From Solimonas sp036405815 (GTDB lineage Bacteria; Pseudomonadota; Gammaproteobacteria; Nevskiales; Nevskiaceae), in NCBI GenBank assembly GCA_036405815.1, contig DASWWX010000019.1:1-64000 (forward strand): 64,000 nt of DNA. Direction: 5' to 3'. Shown here piece after piece: positions 44,953 through 54,882 of the stretch; position 1 is the first letter of the stretch, and every line of letters starts with the position of its first letter. The notes beneath the pieces were generated by a model. It worked only from the letters and a program-made list of their open reading frames with translations. It was not told the origin of the DNA and did not search any database. The translations under genes were made by a program, and so were the position numbers.

Positions 44953-46029
44953 TCAGTCGTCCGTCACCGAAATCTCGGGAAACGCCTCGCCGCTGGCGCC
45001 ATAGGCCAACCGGGCCGCGGCAAGGCGCGCGATGTCGCGGTAGCGCTGGGCCAGATCGCCGTCCGGCTCGGCCGCAACCGTGGGCAGGCCACCGTCGGCC
45101 TGCTGACGGATGCGAATGTCCAGCGGTAGCTGCCCCAGCAGTTCCGAGCCGTACTGCGCCGCCATGCGTGCACCGCCAGCCTCGCCGAAGATCGCCTCGC
45201 GATGCCCGCAGTTCGTGCAGACGTGCCAGGCCATGTTCTCGACGATGCCGAGCACCGGAACGCCGACCTTGCGGAACATCTGCAGTCCCTTGCGCGCATC
45301 GAGCAGCGCGATGTCCTGCGGCGTCGTCACCACAACGGCACCACTGACCGGAATGCGCTGCGCCAAAGAGAGCTGAATGTCGCCGGTGCCCGGCGGCAGA
45401 TCGACGATCAGATAATCGAGGTCTTCCCACGCGGTTTCGTTCAGCAGCTGCGCCAGCGCCTGCGTCACCATCGGCCCGCGCCAGATCATCGGCTGATCTT
45501 CGTCAACGAGGAAGCCGATGCTCATCGCCTGCAGGCCGTGCGCCTGCAAGGGGTGCATGCGCTTGCCGTCTGGCGAGGTCGGCCGCGCCTGCGCGATCCC
45601 CAGCATCGTCGGCTGGCTGGGACCGTAGATGTCGGCATCGAGCAGACCGACGCGCGCGCCCTCAGCCTGCAGCGCCAGCGCCAGATTCACCGCCACCGTC
45701 GACTTGCCAACGCCGCCCTTGCCGCTGGCCACCGCGATGATGTTGCGGATGCCCGGCAGCGGCTTCAGGTTCTTCTGCACCGCCTGGCTGTCGATGCGCC
45801 AGCGCACCTGCACTTCGGCCGCGACGCCCAGTTCACCGCGGATGCGCTCGCCCAGCGCCGACGCCAGCGCGTCGCGCAGACCGGCGGCCGGAAAGCCCAG
45901 TTCGAGTTCGACGCGCGCGCGCGCGCCGTCCAGCGCCGCCGCGCGCACCGCACCGGCAGCGGACCAGCTGCGCCCGAGCAAAGGATGCACATCGGCGTCG
46001 AGCAGGGCCAGCAGGCGGTCGCGGGTCAT
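44953..46029 (-). CDS. mrp: Iron-sulfur cluster carrier protein Mrp/ApbC
   Basis: A P-loop ATPase that carries and delivers Fe-S clusters in the cytoplasm. The 358-residue product has a short N-terminal MIP18-like region (to about 90), then IIAVASGKGGVGKSTVAVNL (deviant Walker A), ADIYGPSQP, IVDLPPGTGDIQLSLAQ and the CxxC-type cluster motif in WHVCTNCGHREAIFG. First gene of an mrp - unknown - dcd operon. Confidence 0.96.
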   Translation of the reverse strand: MTRDRLLALLDADVHPLLGRSWSAAGAVRAAALDGARARVELELGFPAAGLRDALASALGERIRGELGVAAEVQVRWRIDSQAVQKNLKPLPGIRNIIAVASGKGGVGKSTVAVNLALALQAEGARVGLLDADIYGPSQPTMLGIAQARPTSPDGKRMHPLQAHGLQAMSIGFLVDEDQPMIWRGPMVTQALAQLLNETAWEDLDYLIVDLPPGTGDIQLSLAQRIPVSGAVVVTTPQDIALLDARKGLQMFRKVGVPVLGIVENMAWHVCTNCGHREAIFGEAGGARMAAQYGSELLGQLPLDIRIRQQADGGLPTVAAEPDGDLAQRYRDIARLAAARLAYGASGEAFPEISVTDD

Positions 46030-46074
46030 GGCGGCAGGTGGATGAAAAAACGGGCGCGCAGTCTAGCGCGCAAC

Positions 46075-46102
46075 AAAAAGGGGCGGGCACCTGGCCCGCC
46101 CC
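46075..46102 (-). terminator. Rho-independent terminator of the S8 protease gene
   Basis: On the minus strand GGGGCGGGC / GCCCGCCCC (9-bp stem) followed by TTTTTG, 22 bp past the protease stop. Confidence 0.88.
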
Positions 46103-46124
46103 TCCGATACCGCTGGATCGGTGA

Positions 46125-47345
<1,221 letters not shown>

Positions 47346-47507
47346 CGGGGGGAATCCTCATTCTTGGAGTTGGAATGCCGCGACATCAGGCCGTGGCAGC
47401 TCGCCGGAGCTGCACGACCGTCGGTTCTCCCCGTCCGGCGGCAGCATCAGGTCCCTGGACCGTACCTGTCTGACGGCTGACAGAACAACCCGTAATTTCC
47501 CTTCAGA

Positions 47508-47537
47508 CTGTAAGCCATTTCCGACGCAGGCTTACAG
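47508..47537. repeat. 9-bp inverted repeat at the ALDH 3' end
   Basis: CTGTAAGCC and GGCTTACAG, perfectly complementary with a 12-base gap, spanning the aldehyde dehydrogenase stop codon. It could be a weak terminator or an operator for the downstream protease gene; no T-run follows. Confidence 0.4.
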
Positions 47538-48989
47538 TGCAGATGACTTGATGACCATCATTTTCTGAACCTGCATGTCATGCAGGGAGTAACGGATGCC
47601 GCCTACGCCCAGGCCCGACTGCTTGAGCCCGGCGAACGGCATCCAGTCGACACGGAAGGCGGTGTGGTCATTGACCATGACCGCCGAGGCATCCAGGCCG
47701 CGATAGCAACGCATCGCCGTATCGAGATCGCGCGTGAACACCGCCGCCTGGAACGCGAACGGCAGCGCATTGGCCTGCTGCAGCGCGTCGTCGAGTTCAT
47801 CCCAGGCGTAGACGCAGATCACGGGCCCGAAGACCTCCTGCGTCGACACCTTGGCCGACTGCGTCGGCTGCAACAACACGGTCGGCGAGTAGCAGGTGGG
47901 CGACAGCACATGGCCGCCGCACAACAGCTGCGCTCCGTCGGCCAGCGCCTCCTTGACCCAGCCGTGCACGCGCTCGGTCTCCTCCGGCACGATCAGCGGG
48001 CCAATCTCGGTGTCGTCCTGCGTCGGGTCCCCGACCTTCATCTTGCGGGCCGCTGCGACCAGCCGCTCGCAGAACGTCTCCACCAGCGACCGCGCCACGA
48101 ACACTCGTTGCACCGACACGCAAACCTGCCCGGCGTGATAGAAGCCGCCCTTGGCGATCAGCGGCACCGCCACGTCGAGGTCGGCGTCGGCGGCGACCAC
48201 GACCGGCGCCACTCCACCATGTTCCAGCGCACAACGCGCGCCCGGCGCCAGCTGTGAACGCAGCGACCAGCCCACGCGCGCGCTGCCGATAAAGCTCAGA
48301 AACGCCACACGCGCGTCGGTCGCAAGCGTGGTGGATAGCGCCGAGGATTCCGGCAGCAGCGGCTGACACCAAGCCTCCGGCAGACCGGCCTCACGCAGCA
48401 GCTCGACGAAGCGGAAGCACGACAGCGGCGTAGTGCCCGCCGGCTTGACGATGACCGGACAGCCCGCGGCAATCGCCGGGCCGACCTGGTGCGCGATCAG
48501 GTTCATCGGGTGGTTGAAGGCGCTGATGGCGACGACCACCCCGATCGGTTCGGCCAGCGTGAACGCGAGCCGCTGCGTCGACGAGGCGCCGAGGTTCATC
48601 GGCACCACGTCGCCGGCCTGCGTGCGCAGGGCGTCGACGCAGGCGCGCAGACTGTCGGCAGCGCGCGCGATTTCCACGCGCGAATCCGGCAGCGGCTTGC
48701 CACCCTCGCGCGCCGCCTCGCGCGCGTAATCCTCGGCGCGCTCCAGCAGCAACTGTCGGGCGCGTTCGAGCATCTCGATGCGCTTCGGCTGCGGCAGCCA
48801 GGCCTTGCGGTCTCGATATAGCGCGTGTGCCGTCTTCAGCGCCTGCTCCACAGTCGCGGCATCCGCGCGCTCGACCTCGCCGATCGGCTGCCGATCGAAA
48901 GGCGCGTGCACGGTGTGATAGCGGCCGGTGGCGGCCGCGCCGGGCACGGCCAGATCGAAGCGGGATTTGAGAGCAGGATTCTTGTCCAT
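47532..48989 (-). CDS. NAD(P)-dependent aldehyde dehydrogenase
   Basis: Oxidises an aldehyde to the acid. The 485-residue product has the ALDH superfamily landmarks: AFNHPMNLIAHQVGPAIAAG (cofactor site), VIVKPAGTTPLSC, a catalytic Glu in CALEHGGVAPVVV, the catalytic Cys in GGFYHAGQVCVSVQR, and EVFGPVICVYAW. EHGG replaces the more usual ELGG. The FYHAGQVC pattern resembles non-phosphorylating glyceraldehyde-3-phosphate / lactaldehyde / phosphonoacetaldehyde dehydrogenase types. Substrate unknown. It stands alone between the protease and a small periplasmic gene. Confidence 0.88.
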   Translation of the reverse strand: MDKNPALKSRFDLAVPGAAATGRYHTVHAPFDRQPIGEVERADAATVEQALKTAHALYRDRKAWLPQPKRIEMLERARQLLLERAEDYAREAAREGGKPLPDSRVEIARAADSLRACVDALRTQAGDVVPMNLGASSTQRLAFTLAEPIGVVVAISAFNHPMNLIAHQVGPAIAAGCPVIVKPAGTTPLSCFRFVELLREAGLPEAWCQPLLPESSALSTTLATDARVAFLSFIGSARVGWSLRSQLAPGARCALEHGGVAPVVVAADADLDVAVPLIAKGGFYHAGQVCVSVQRVFVARSLVETFCERLVAAARKMKVGDPTQDDTEIGPLIVPEETERVHGWVKEALADGAQLLCGGHVLSPTCYSPTVLLQPTQSAKVSTQEVFGPVICVYAWDELDDALQQANALPFAFQAAVFTRDLDTAMRCYRGLDASAVMVNDHTAFRVDWMPFAGLKQSGLGVGGIRYSLHDMQVQKMMVIKSSAL

Positions 48990-49045
48990 ACGCGCACTCT
49001 AACGCCGATGGCGGTGAGCGAAAAACGAGCTGAAATATGCAGATC

Positions 49046-49071
49046 AAAAAAGCCCGGCTCGGGGGCCGGGC
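49046..49071 (-). terminator. Rho-independent terminator
   Basis: On the minus strand GCCCGGC / GCCGGGC with a 6-base loop followed by TTTTTT, 41 bp past the stop of the small periplasmic protein gene. Confidence 0.85.
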
Positions 49072-49112
49072 AACGGGAGGTTATAGGCCTCGCTCAGAAC
49101 ACGTCGGGCATT

Positions 49113-49484
49113 TCAACGATGCTTGTGGTGGTCGACCTTGCGCGGCTTGCCCTTGCCGGGCTTGCCGTAATGCTCCACCACGTAGCCATGGCGTTCGTAG
49201 GGCTTCGCCGCGTCGAGTTCGATGCTGACGCCACCGACGGCGAACGACTGATAGGCCGAGGGGAGTCGCGAGCCTACGCGCCAGTCACCGCCATCGATCC
49301 AGAACCAGAGTTGGCGGTCGGGCGCGTAATAGATCTGGTGGTTCGGGTAATACACGTAGCGATGAGCGGCCTGCGCACGGTAGCCATGCGCGGGCGCCCA
49401 GGGGGGCGGGGCGGCAAACGCAGCCTGATGAGCAAAAACCGCCGCCATCACGAGTAGCGGCGCGGAACGGAGAAAAGCGCGCAT
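49113..49484 (-). CDS. Small secreted Tyr/His-rich protein
   Basis: A 123-residue protein with a signal peptide (SAPLLVMAAVFAHQAAFA) starting behind an AGGAGG site. The mature part is rich in aromatic residues: HRYVYYPNHQIYYAPDRQLW, FWIDGGDWRVGSRLPSAY, FAVGGVSIELDAAKPYERHG, then a basic tail (GKGKPRKVDHHKHR). The YYP..YYxP..W.WxxGxW..G..LP pattern recurs in small periplasmic proteins of proteobacteria, role unknown. The His/Lys tail could bind metal, but that is speculative. Confidence 0.75.
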   Translation of the reverse strand: MRAFLRSAPLLVMAAVFAHQAAFAAPPPWAPAHGYRAQAAHRYVYYPNHQIYYAPDRQLWFWIDGGDWRVGSRLPSAYQSFAVGGVSIELDAAKPYERHGYVVEHYGKPGKGKPRKVDHHKHR

Positions 49485-49604
49485 GGCAACCTCCTGCTTG
49501 AATCTGGCAAGCCTAGAGTCGGGCCATGAATCGGGACTGAACTCGCGTGCGATAATCCTCCGGCCTTCCCGCACCGCTTCCGCTCAGCCGCTCAGCCGCT
49601 CAAC

Positions 49605-51662
49605 ATGTCGTCCCGCCGCCTGCTGGTCACCAACGCCCTGCCCTACGCCAACGGTCCCATCCACCTCGGACACCTGGTGGGTTACGTGCAGGCCGACATC
49701 TGGGTACGGTTCCAGCGGATGCAGGGCCACACAGTGCACTACGTGTGCGCCGACGACGCCCACGGCACGCCGATCATGCTGGCCGCCGAGAAGGCCGGCG
49801 TCGCGCCGGAAGCCTTCATCGAGGGCATCCGCCAGGCGCACATGCGCGACTTCGCCGACTTCCACGTCGCCTTCGACCACTACCACTCGACGCATTCGGA
49901 CGAGAACCGCGAGCTCGCCGAGCTGATCTACACGCGGCTGCGCGATGGCGAGCACAAGGCGATCGCGCGGCGCTCGATCGAACAGCTCTACGACCCGGTC
50001 AAGGACATGTTCCTGCCGGACCGCTACATCAAGGGCGAATGCCCGAAGTGCGGCACCGCCGACCAGTACGGCGACAACTGCGAGCATTGCGGCGCCGCCT
50101 ATTCGCCGACCGACCTGAAGAACCCGCGCTCGGTCGTCTCCGGCGCGACACCGGTGATGAAGGAGTCGGAGCACTACTTCTTCACGCTCGGCAAGTTCCA
50201 GGCCTTCCTGCAGCAATGGCTCGATGGCGACGTCGCGCACCCTTCCGTGAAAGCCAAGCTCAAGGAATGGTTCGCCGCCGGCCTGAAGGACTGGGACATC
50301 TCGCGCGACGCGCCCTACTTCGGCTTCCCGATTCCGGACGCGCCGGGCAAATACTTCTACGTCTGGCTCGATGCGCCGATCGGCTACATGGCGAGCTTCC
50401 GCGCGCTGTGCGCGAAACAGAATCTCAACTTCGACGCATTCTGGGCCGCGGACTCCGGCGCCGAGCTGCACCACTTCATCGGCAAGGACATCGTCAACTT
50501 CCACGGCCTGTTCTGGCCGGCGATGCTGCAGGGCTCCGGCCACCGCACGCCGACCAAGCTGCACGTCAACGGGTATCTCACCGTCAACGGCGCGAAGATG
50601 AGCAAGTCGCGCGGCACCTTCATCCAGGCGCGCACCTACCTCAACCACCTGAATCCGGAATACCTGCGCTACTACTTCGCCGCCAAGATCGGCAGCGGCG
50701 TGGACGACCTCGACCTCAACCTCGAAGACTTCGCCAACCGCGTCAACAGCGACCTGGTCGGCAAGTACGTGAATATCGCCAGCCGGTGCGCAGGCTTCAT
50801 CGAGAAACTGTTCGACGGCCAACTCGCCGACGCGATGCACGATCGCGTGCTGTTCGACGCGACGGCCGCGCAGGCCGACGCGCTGCGCGCGCTCTACGAG
50901 GCCGGCGACTTCTCCGGTGCGCTGCGTGAAGTGATGCGCCTGGCCGACGAGGCCAACGCCGAGATCCAGAAGCTCGCGCCGTGGACGCTGGCCAAGCAGG
51001 ACGATCAGAGAGAAAAGCTGCATCGTGTCTGCACCACGTTCCTCAACCTGTTCCGCCAGCTCAGCGTCTACCTGAAGCCGGTGCTGCCGGCGCTGGCGAC
51101 ACAGGTCGAGAAGTTCCTGAACGTATCGTCGCTGCAGTGGCGCGATGCGCTTGCGCCGCTGCTCAGCCACCGCATCAACGCCTACGCTGCGCTGATCACC
51201 CGCATCGACAACCAGGCCATCGCCGCCATGATCGAAGAAGAAAAGCAGAACACGCCCGCGGCACCGGCGCTGGCCACTGCCACGCCGGCGGCCAAGCCGA
51301 CTGCGGCTGCGCCGGCCACAGCCGAGGCTGGCGGCACGATCGGCATCGAGGACTTCGGCAAGGTCGACCTGCGCATCGCGCGCATTGCCTCCGCCGAACA
51401 CGTCGAAGGCGCGGACAAGCTGTTGCGCCTGAGCCTTGACCTCGGCCCGCTGGGCATGCGCCAGGTCTTCGCCGGCATCAAGGCCGCGTACGCGCCGGAG
51501 ACACTGGTGAACCGGCTCACCGTCTGCGTCGCCAATCTGGCACCGCGCAAGATGAAGTTCGGCATGTCCGAAGGCATGGTGCTCGCGGCCAGCGACGAGC
51601 GCGGCGGCCCGTTCCTGCTGTCGCCGGACGACGGCGCGCAGCCGGGCATGCGCATCAAGTAG
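49605..51662 (+). CDS. metG: Methionyl-tRNA synthetase
   Basis: Charges tRNA-Met. The 685-residue product has the class I HIGH-type motif HLGH (residues 20-23), a zinc knuckle (CPKCGTADQYGDNCEHCG), KMSKS (331-335), an anticodon-binding helical domain and a C-terminal EMAP/Trbp111-type tRNA-binding domain (FGKVDLRIARIASAEHVEGA to the end). This is the long bacterial form. A GATAAT sequence near 49551 could be the -10, without a clear -35. The rnf-like operon starts 21 bp downstream. Confidence 0.97.
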   Translation: MSSRRLLVTNALPYANGPIHLGHLVGYVQADIWVRFQRMQGHTVHYVCADDAHGTPIMLAAEKAGVAPEAFIEGIRQAHMRDFADFHVAFDHYHSTHSDENRELAELIYTRLRDGEHKAIARRSIEQLYDPVKDMFLPDRYIKGECPKCGTADQYGDNCEHCGAAYSPTDLKNPRSVVSGATPVMKESEHYFFTLGKFQAFLQQWLDGDVAHPSVKAKLKEWFAAGLKDWDISRDAPYFGFPIPDAPGKYFYVWLDAPIGYMASFRALCAKQNLNFDAFWAADSGAELHHFIGKDIVNFHGLFWPAMLQGSGHRTPTKLHVNGYLTVNGAKMSKSRGTFIQARTYLNHLNPEYLRYYFAAKIGSGVDDLDLNLEDFANRVNSDLVGKYVNIASRCAGFIEKLFDGQLADAMHDRVLFDATAAQADALRALYEAGDFSGALREVMRLADEANAEIQKLAPWTLAKQDDQREKLHRVCTTFLNLFRQLSVYLKPVLPALATQVEKFLNVSSLQWRDALAPLLSHRINAYAALITRIDNQAIAAMIEEEKQNTPAAPALATATPAAKPTAAAPATAEAGGTIGIEDFGKVDLRIARIASAEHVEGADKLLRLSLDLGPLGMRQVFAGIKAAYAPETLVNRLTVCVANLAPRKMKFGMSEGMVLAASDERGGPFLLSPDDGAQPGMRIK

Positions 51663-51683
51663 CGCACGCACCGCGCGCCGCCG

Positions 51684-52244
51684 ATGCTGGATTGGCTTGC
51701 GATTCTGGCTGTCGCTGCCGCGCTGATCGGCGCCACCGCGACAGGTTCGGGTTCGGAGTCAGATACAGACGCAGGCGCATCGCACAACGCCAGGCAGCTC
51801 GCCTTGTGGATCGCCGGCAGCGTGCTGCTCACGGCCCTACTCGGCGCCCTGCTGGAACAGTTCTTCGTCACCGACCGCACCACGCTGTTTCGTCCGCTGC
51901 TTGCAGGCGCCATGGGCGGCGCCGTGGTCTGGATGCTGGGCACGCCTGTGTTACGCAGGTCCGCTCAGACACACGCACGGCTCGGGCGCTGGGCGCCGGC
52001 CGTCCATCTGCTGGCAGCGGGTGCGTGCTGGATGCTGCTGACGTCCAGCCCGGACATCGTCACGGTGCTACAACGAAGTCTCGGGACCGCCCTCGCCTGC
52101 GGTCTGCTGGCCTGGGCCGGCAGCGTCGCGCGTGATCGCAGCCTTGAACGTGCCAGCGCGGTGCCAGCACGCGACTTCCCGGCGCTGCTATGGAGCCTCG
52201 GCATCGTGCTGCTGGCGCTATCGGCGCTGATCACGCTGGCCTGA
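51684..52244 (+). CDS. Divergent RnfA-like membrane protein
   Basis: A 186-residue polytopic membrane protein with about five to six hydrophobic segments. Weak similarity to RnfA is seen in the order of helices and in the C-terminal SVARDRSLERASAVPARDFP followed by a hydrophobic helix, matching the RERLAVADVPAPFRGS region of E. coli RnfA from memory. The two Cys motifs of true RnfA (GLCP and TNC, which hold the intramembrane 2Fe-2S cluster) are absent. It lies 21 bp after metG and 4 bp before rnfB, so it belongs to this operon. Assignment is by position plus weak similarity. Confidence 0.6.
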   Translation: MLDWLAILAVAAALIGATATGSGSESDTDAGASHNARQLALWIAGSVLLTALLGALLEQFFVTDRTTLFRPLLAGAMGGAVVWMLGTPVLRRSAQTHARLGRWAPAVHLLAAGACWMLLTSSPDIVTVLQRSLGTALACGLLAWAGSVARDRSLERASAVPARDFPALLWSLGIVLLALSALITLA

Positions 52245-52248
52245 CCGC

Positions 52249-52926
52249 ATGAGCATCGATACCGTCGCCCTGCTCGAATCGATCCTGCCGCAGACGCAAT
52301 GCCGACAGTGCGAGTTCGACGGCTGCCGACCCTACGCCGTGGCGCTGGCGGCGGGGACGGCCGCGACCGATCGCTGCCCGCCCGGTGGCGACGAGGGCGC
52401 GAAACAGCTGGCAGCAGCGCTGCAACGTCCCTATCGTCCGGTCGATCCGCGTTACGGCATGCCGAAGCGCGCCGCCACGCGTGTCGTCATCGACGAGGCC
52501 GTCTGCATCGGCTGTACGAAATGCATCCAGGCCTGCCCGGTGGATGCGATCGCCGGCGCCAATCAGCTGATGCACACCGTGATCGCCAGCGAGTGCACGG
52601 GCTGCGAACTGTGCATTCCGCCCTGTCCTGTGGACTGCATCGCCATCGTGCCGGCGCAGTCGCTCAGCGCTGATGCGGCAGCGGCCGACTATCGCCGGCA
52701 TGTCGAGGCGCAGCGACCGCGTGCCTACCGGCGCTATCACGCCCGCAACGAGCGCCTCGAAAAAGTCGAACGCGAGCTGCAGGCCGCGCGCGCGCAACGC
52801 AAGGCCTCCCTGCAGCTGCCCGATGTGAGCGGCGCGGGCCCGACACCGACGAGCGACGATCCGATTGCCCGCGCGCTCGCCGCCGCCAAGGCAAGACGCA
52901 GTACCGGCAGCGGCACCGCCTCATGA
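52249..52926 (+). CDS. rnfB: Electron transport protein RnfB (soluble form, polyferredoxin)
   Basis: A 226-residue iron-sulfur protein. It has an N-terminal 4Fe-4S (Fes) site, Cys18, 21, 26 and 43, and two ferredoxin-type 4Fe-4S motifs, Cys86/89/92/96 (CIGCTKCIQACPVDAI) and Cys116/119/122/126 (CTGCELCIPPCPVDCI). Unlike canonical RnfB it has no N-terminal membrane helix: the first cluster begins at residue 18. The C-terminal 70 residues are charged and helical. It overlaps rnfD by 4 bp. The protein should carry electrons between a soluble donor and the RnfD/G flavins. Confidence 0.88.
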   Translation: MSIDTVALLESILPQTQCRQCEFDGCRPYAVALAAGTAATDRCPPGGDEGAKQLAAALQRPYRPVDPRYGMPKRAATRVVIDEAVCIGCTKCIQACPVDAIAGANQLMHTVIASECTGCELCIPPCPVDCIAIVPAQSLSADAAAADYRRHVEAQRPRAYRRYHARNERLEKVERELQAARAQRKASLQLPDVSGAGPTPTSDDPIARALAAAKARRSTGSGTAS

Positions 52927-53825
52927 GACGCATTTCACTGTCGGCCCTCGGTGCCCAGGCCCCGCAGATGGCGCGCGTGCTCGTCGCGCTGCTGCCAGGC
53001 CTGATCGCGCATGCGCTGCTCATCGATCCCGGCGTGCTGGTGCGTCTGCTGGTCGCCGCGAGCGTTGCCGGCGGAATGGCCGCACTATCGGCCCGACGCT
53101 CAAGCCGCGCGCTGGAGCTGGGCTGGCTGATCACCGCCGCCGTGCTGGCGCTCGCGCTGCCACCTACGCTGCCGTTGGCGGCCGTGGCCATCGCCAGCGG
53201 CATCGCGGCGGCGGCTGGCATGCTTGCCGCACGCGACGCCGGTCTCGTCCCCTTCAATCCGGCGATGGTGGCTTATGTCGTCGTCGCGATATTCGCACCG
53301 GCGCTGCTGTACGCACCGGTCGATGCCGCCAGCGGCGCCACGTTGCTGACCCGGATGACGGATGCGCTACGCCAACAGCAAACCCTGGGCGAGCTATTCG
53401 AGGATTCCGGAGTGGGTTTTGCGTCGCTCACCGTCGGCATGGCGTGGATGGCCGGCGGCATCTGGCTGATCCGCCGCCGGCTGATTCCCTGGCAGATTCC
53501 GCTGGGCACGACGCTGGGCCTGACGATCTGCGCGCTGATGCCCTGGATGCTGGACGGTGATCGGTATGCGTCGCCGTTCGTACACCTGTTCAGCGGCGCT
53601 GTGTTGTTCGCCGCATTCTTCGTCGCCACCGAGCCACGCTCATCGCCGCGCCAGGCACGCGCACGCCTGCTGTATGGCGTCGGCATCGGCGCCCTGCTCT
53701 ACGCCATCCGCGGCTGGGGCGACTACCCGGATGGCATCGCCTTCGCCGTCCTGCTGATGAACTTCCTGGTGCCGCTGCTGGATCGGCTGACTTCCAATCA
53801 CGCTGCTGAGCCGCTGGCTCGATGA
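52923..53825 (+). CDS. rnfD: Electron transport membrane flavoprotein RnfD
   Basis: A 300-residue inner-membrane protein with eight to nine helices. It keeps the family's FNPAM segment (near residue 111) and the SGAT motif ending at Thr140, the covalent FMN site in RnfD/NqrB. It is shorter than E. coli RnfD, mainly at the ends. C-terminal LLYGVGIGALLYAIRGWGDY and FAVLLMNFLVPLLDRLTSNH match the RnfD end. It overlaps rnfB and rnfG by 4 bp each. Confidence 0.9.
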   Translation: MRRISLSALGAQAPQMARVLVALLPGLIAHALLIDPGVLVRLLVAASVAGGMAALSARRSSRALELGWLITAAVLALALPPTLPLAAVAIASGIAAAAGMLAARDAGLVPFNPAMVAYVVVAIFAPALLYAPVDAASGATLLTRMTDALRQQQTLGELFEDSGVGFASLTVGMAWMAGGIWLIRRRLIPWQIPLGTTLGLTICALMPWMLDGDRYASPFVHLFSGAVLFAAFFVATEPRSSPRQARARLLYGVGIGALLYAIRGWGDYPDGIAFAVLLMNFLVPLLDRLTSNHAAEPLAR

Positions 53826-54376
53826 ACGCAATACGCGCACTGCTGGGGCTGTCCGCGCTGACAATCGGCGCAGCGCTGGCGCTCGACCGCCTGGACGCCG
53901 CCACGCTTGAACAGCGCCGCGCCGCAGCGGAGAGCGTGGCACTGCAGGCGGTGTACGCGATGCTGCCGGCGGAGCTACGCACGTCGCAGGTGCGGCTGGA
54001 ACGCCGCCCTGCAGCACCGGCTCACGGCGTTCGCGCGCCGTGGGTTCTGGCGCGCGGCAGCGATGGCGGCGTTGTCGCTTTCCTGACCCGCGGCACCGCC
54101 ATGGGTTACGGCGGCGAGCTCGCGATGCAGGTGGTCAGCGCGCCGGACGGCCAAGTGCTGCGGGCGCGGCTCGACACGCATCACGAAACCCCGGCGTATA
54201 CCGGCGATCTGCGGGCGCGCTGGCAGGCAGTACCCGCATCGGCCATGAACCGTGCGGTCGCCACGGATCAACTCAGTGGCGCAACGGTGTCAGCCCGTGC
54301 GATCCAGGCCGCCATCGCCGACGCGCTGGCACAAGCGCGCGCGGCAGCGAGCCTCGCTGCAGAGAAGAAGCCATGA
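53822..54376 (+). CDS. rnfG: Electron transport periplasmic flavoprotein RnfG
   Basis: A 184-residue protein with one N-terminal membrane anchor (LLGLSALTIGAALAL) and a periplasmic FMN-binding domain. GYGGELAMQVV, VLRARLDTHHETPAYTGDL and the flavinylation motif LSGATVS with Thr155 are the RnfG/NqrC hallmarks. It is somewhat shorter than E. coli RnfG. It requires an ApbE-type flavin transferase, which is not in the window. Confidence 0.88.
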   Translation: MNAIRALLGLSALTIGAALALDRLDAATLEQRRAAAESVALQAVYAMLPAELRTSQVRLERRPAAPAHGVRAPWVLARGSDGGVVAFLTRGTAMGYGGELAMQVVSAPDGQVLRARLDTHHETPAYTGDLRARWQAVPASAMNRAVATDQLSGATVSARAIQAAIADALAQARAAASLAAEKKP

Positions 54377-54882
54377 ATCATGCGGTGCCGGCTCATGTGG
54401 TGATTGCATTGGCGGCGCTCGCAGGCGCGCCGGCGGCGTCGACGCCCATACTCGGTCTCGCGATGGCCGCGCTCTGGTGTGCGCTGCTGCTCATCTCAGC
54501 CCTTGCCGGTCGCACCAGCCGACGTCTGGGCGCGACCGAGCCGGCGTCGTCGATGGCCGGCGCCATCGTCAGCCTCACCCTCGTCGCCGCAGGGCTGCTG
54601 CTTCAGCCGATCCTTACTGATTCGCCACCCATCCCGTCCGGACCCACATCGGTTCTGCTGGCACTGATCGCACCTCTGGCTTCGCCTCACGTCGCCAGGG
54701 CACCGCTCGCGTTGTTCGGTGTGCCCGCGCTGATCCTGATACTCGCCGGCAGCTTGCGGCCGCAGCTGCCGCCGATGGAAGCCGCCGCAGGCGCCGCGCT
54801 GGGGCTGGCCCTGCTCGCTACGCTAGCAACCCTTGCGCCGCGCATGCTGCCCGGCCCGGATGCACCGCACGATTCCCGATGA
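54373..54882 (+). CDS. Divergent, shortened RnfE-like membrane protein
   Basis: A 169-residue polytopic membrane protein in the rnfE position. Its C-terminal part (LILILAGSLRPQLPPMEAAA then GAALGLALLATLA) matches the layout of the RnfE C-terminus (LGSLREI to the LPPGAFIGLGL helix, from memory). The N-terminal half is shorter than RnfE and lacks the GLCP and TNC Cys motifs expected for the intramembrane 2Fe-2S cluster. Start by ATGA overlap with rnfG; nth starts in an ATGA overlap with its end. Confidence 0.58.
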   Translation: MNHAVPAHVVIALAALAGAPAASTPILGLAMAALWCALLLISALAGRTSRRLGATEPASSMAGAIVSLTLVAAGLLLQPILTDSPPIPSGPTSVLLALIAPLASPHVARAPLALFGVPALILILAGSLRPQLPPMEAAAGAALGLALLATLATLAPRMLPGPDAPHDSR

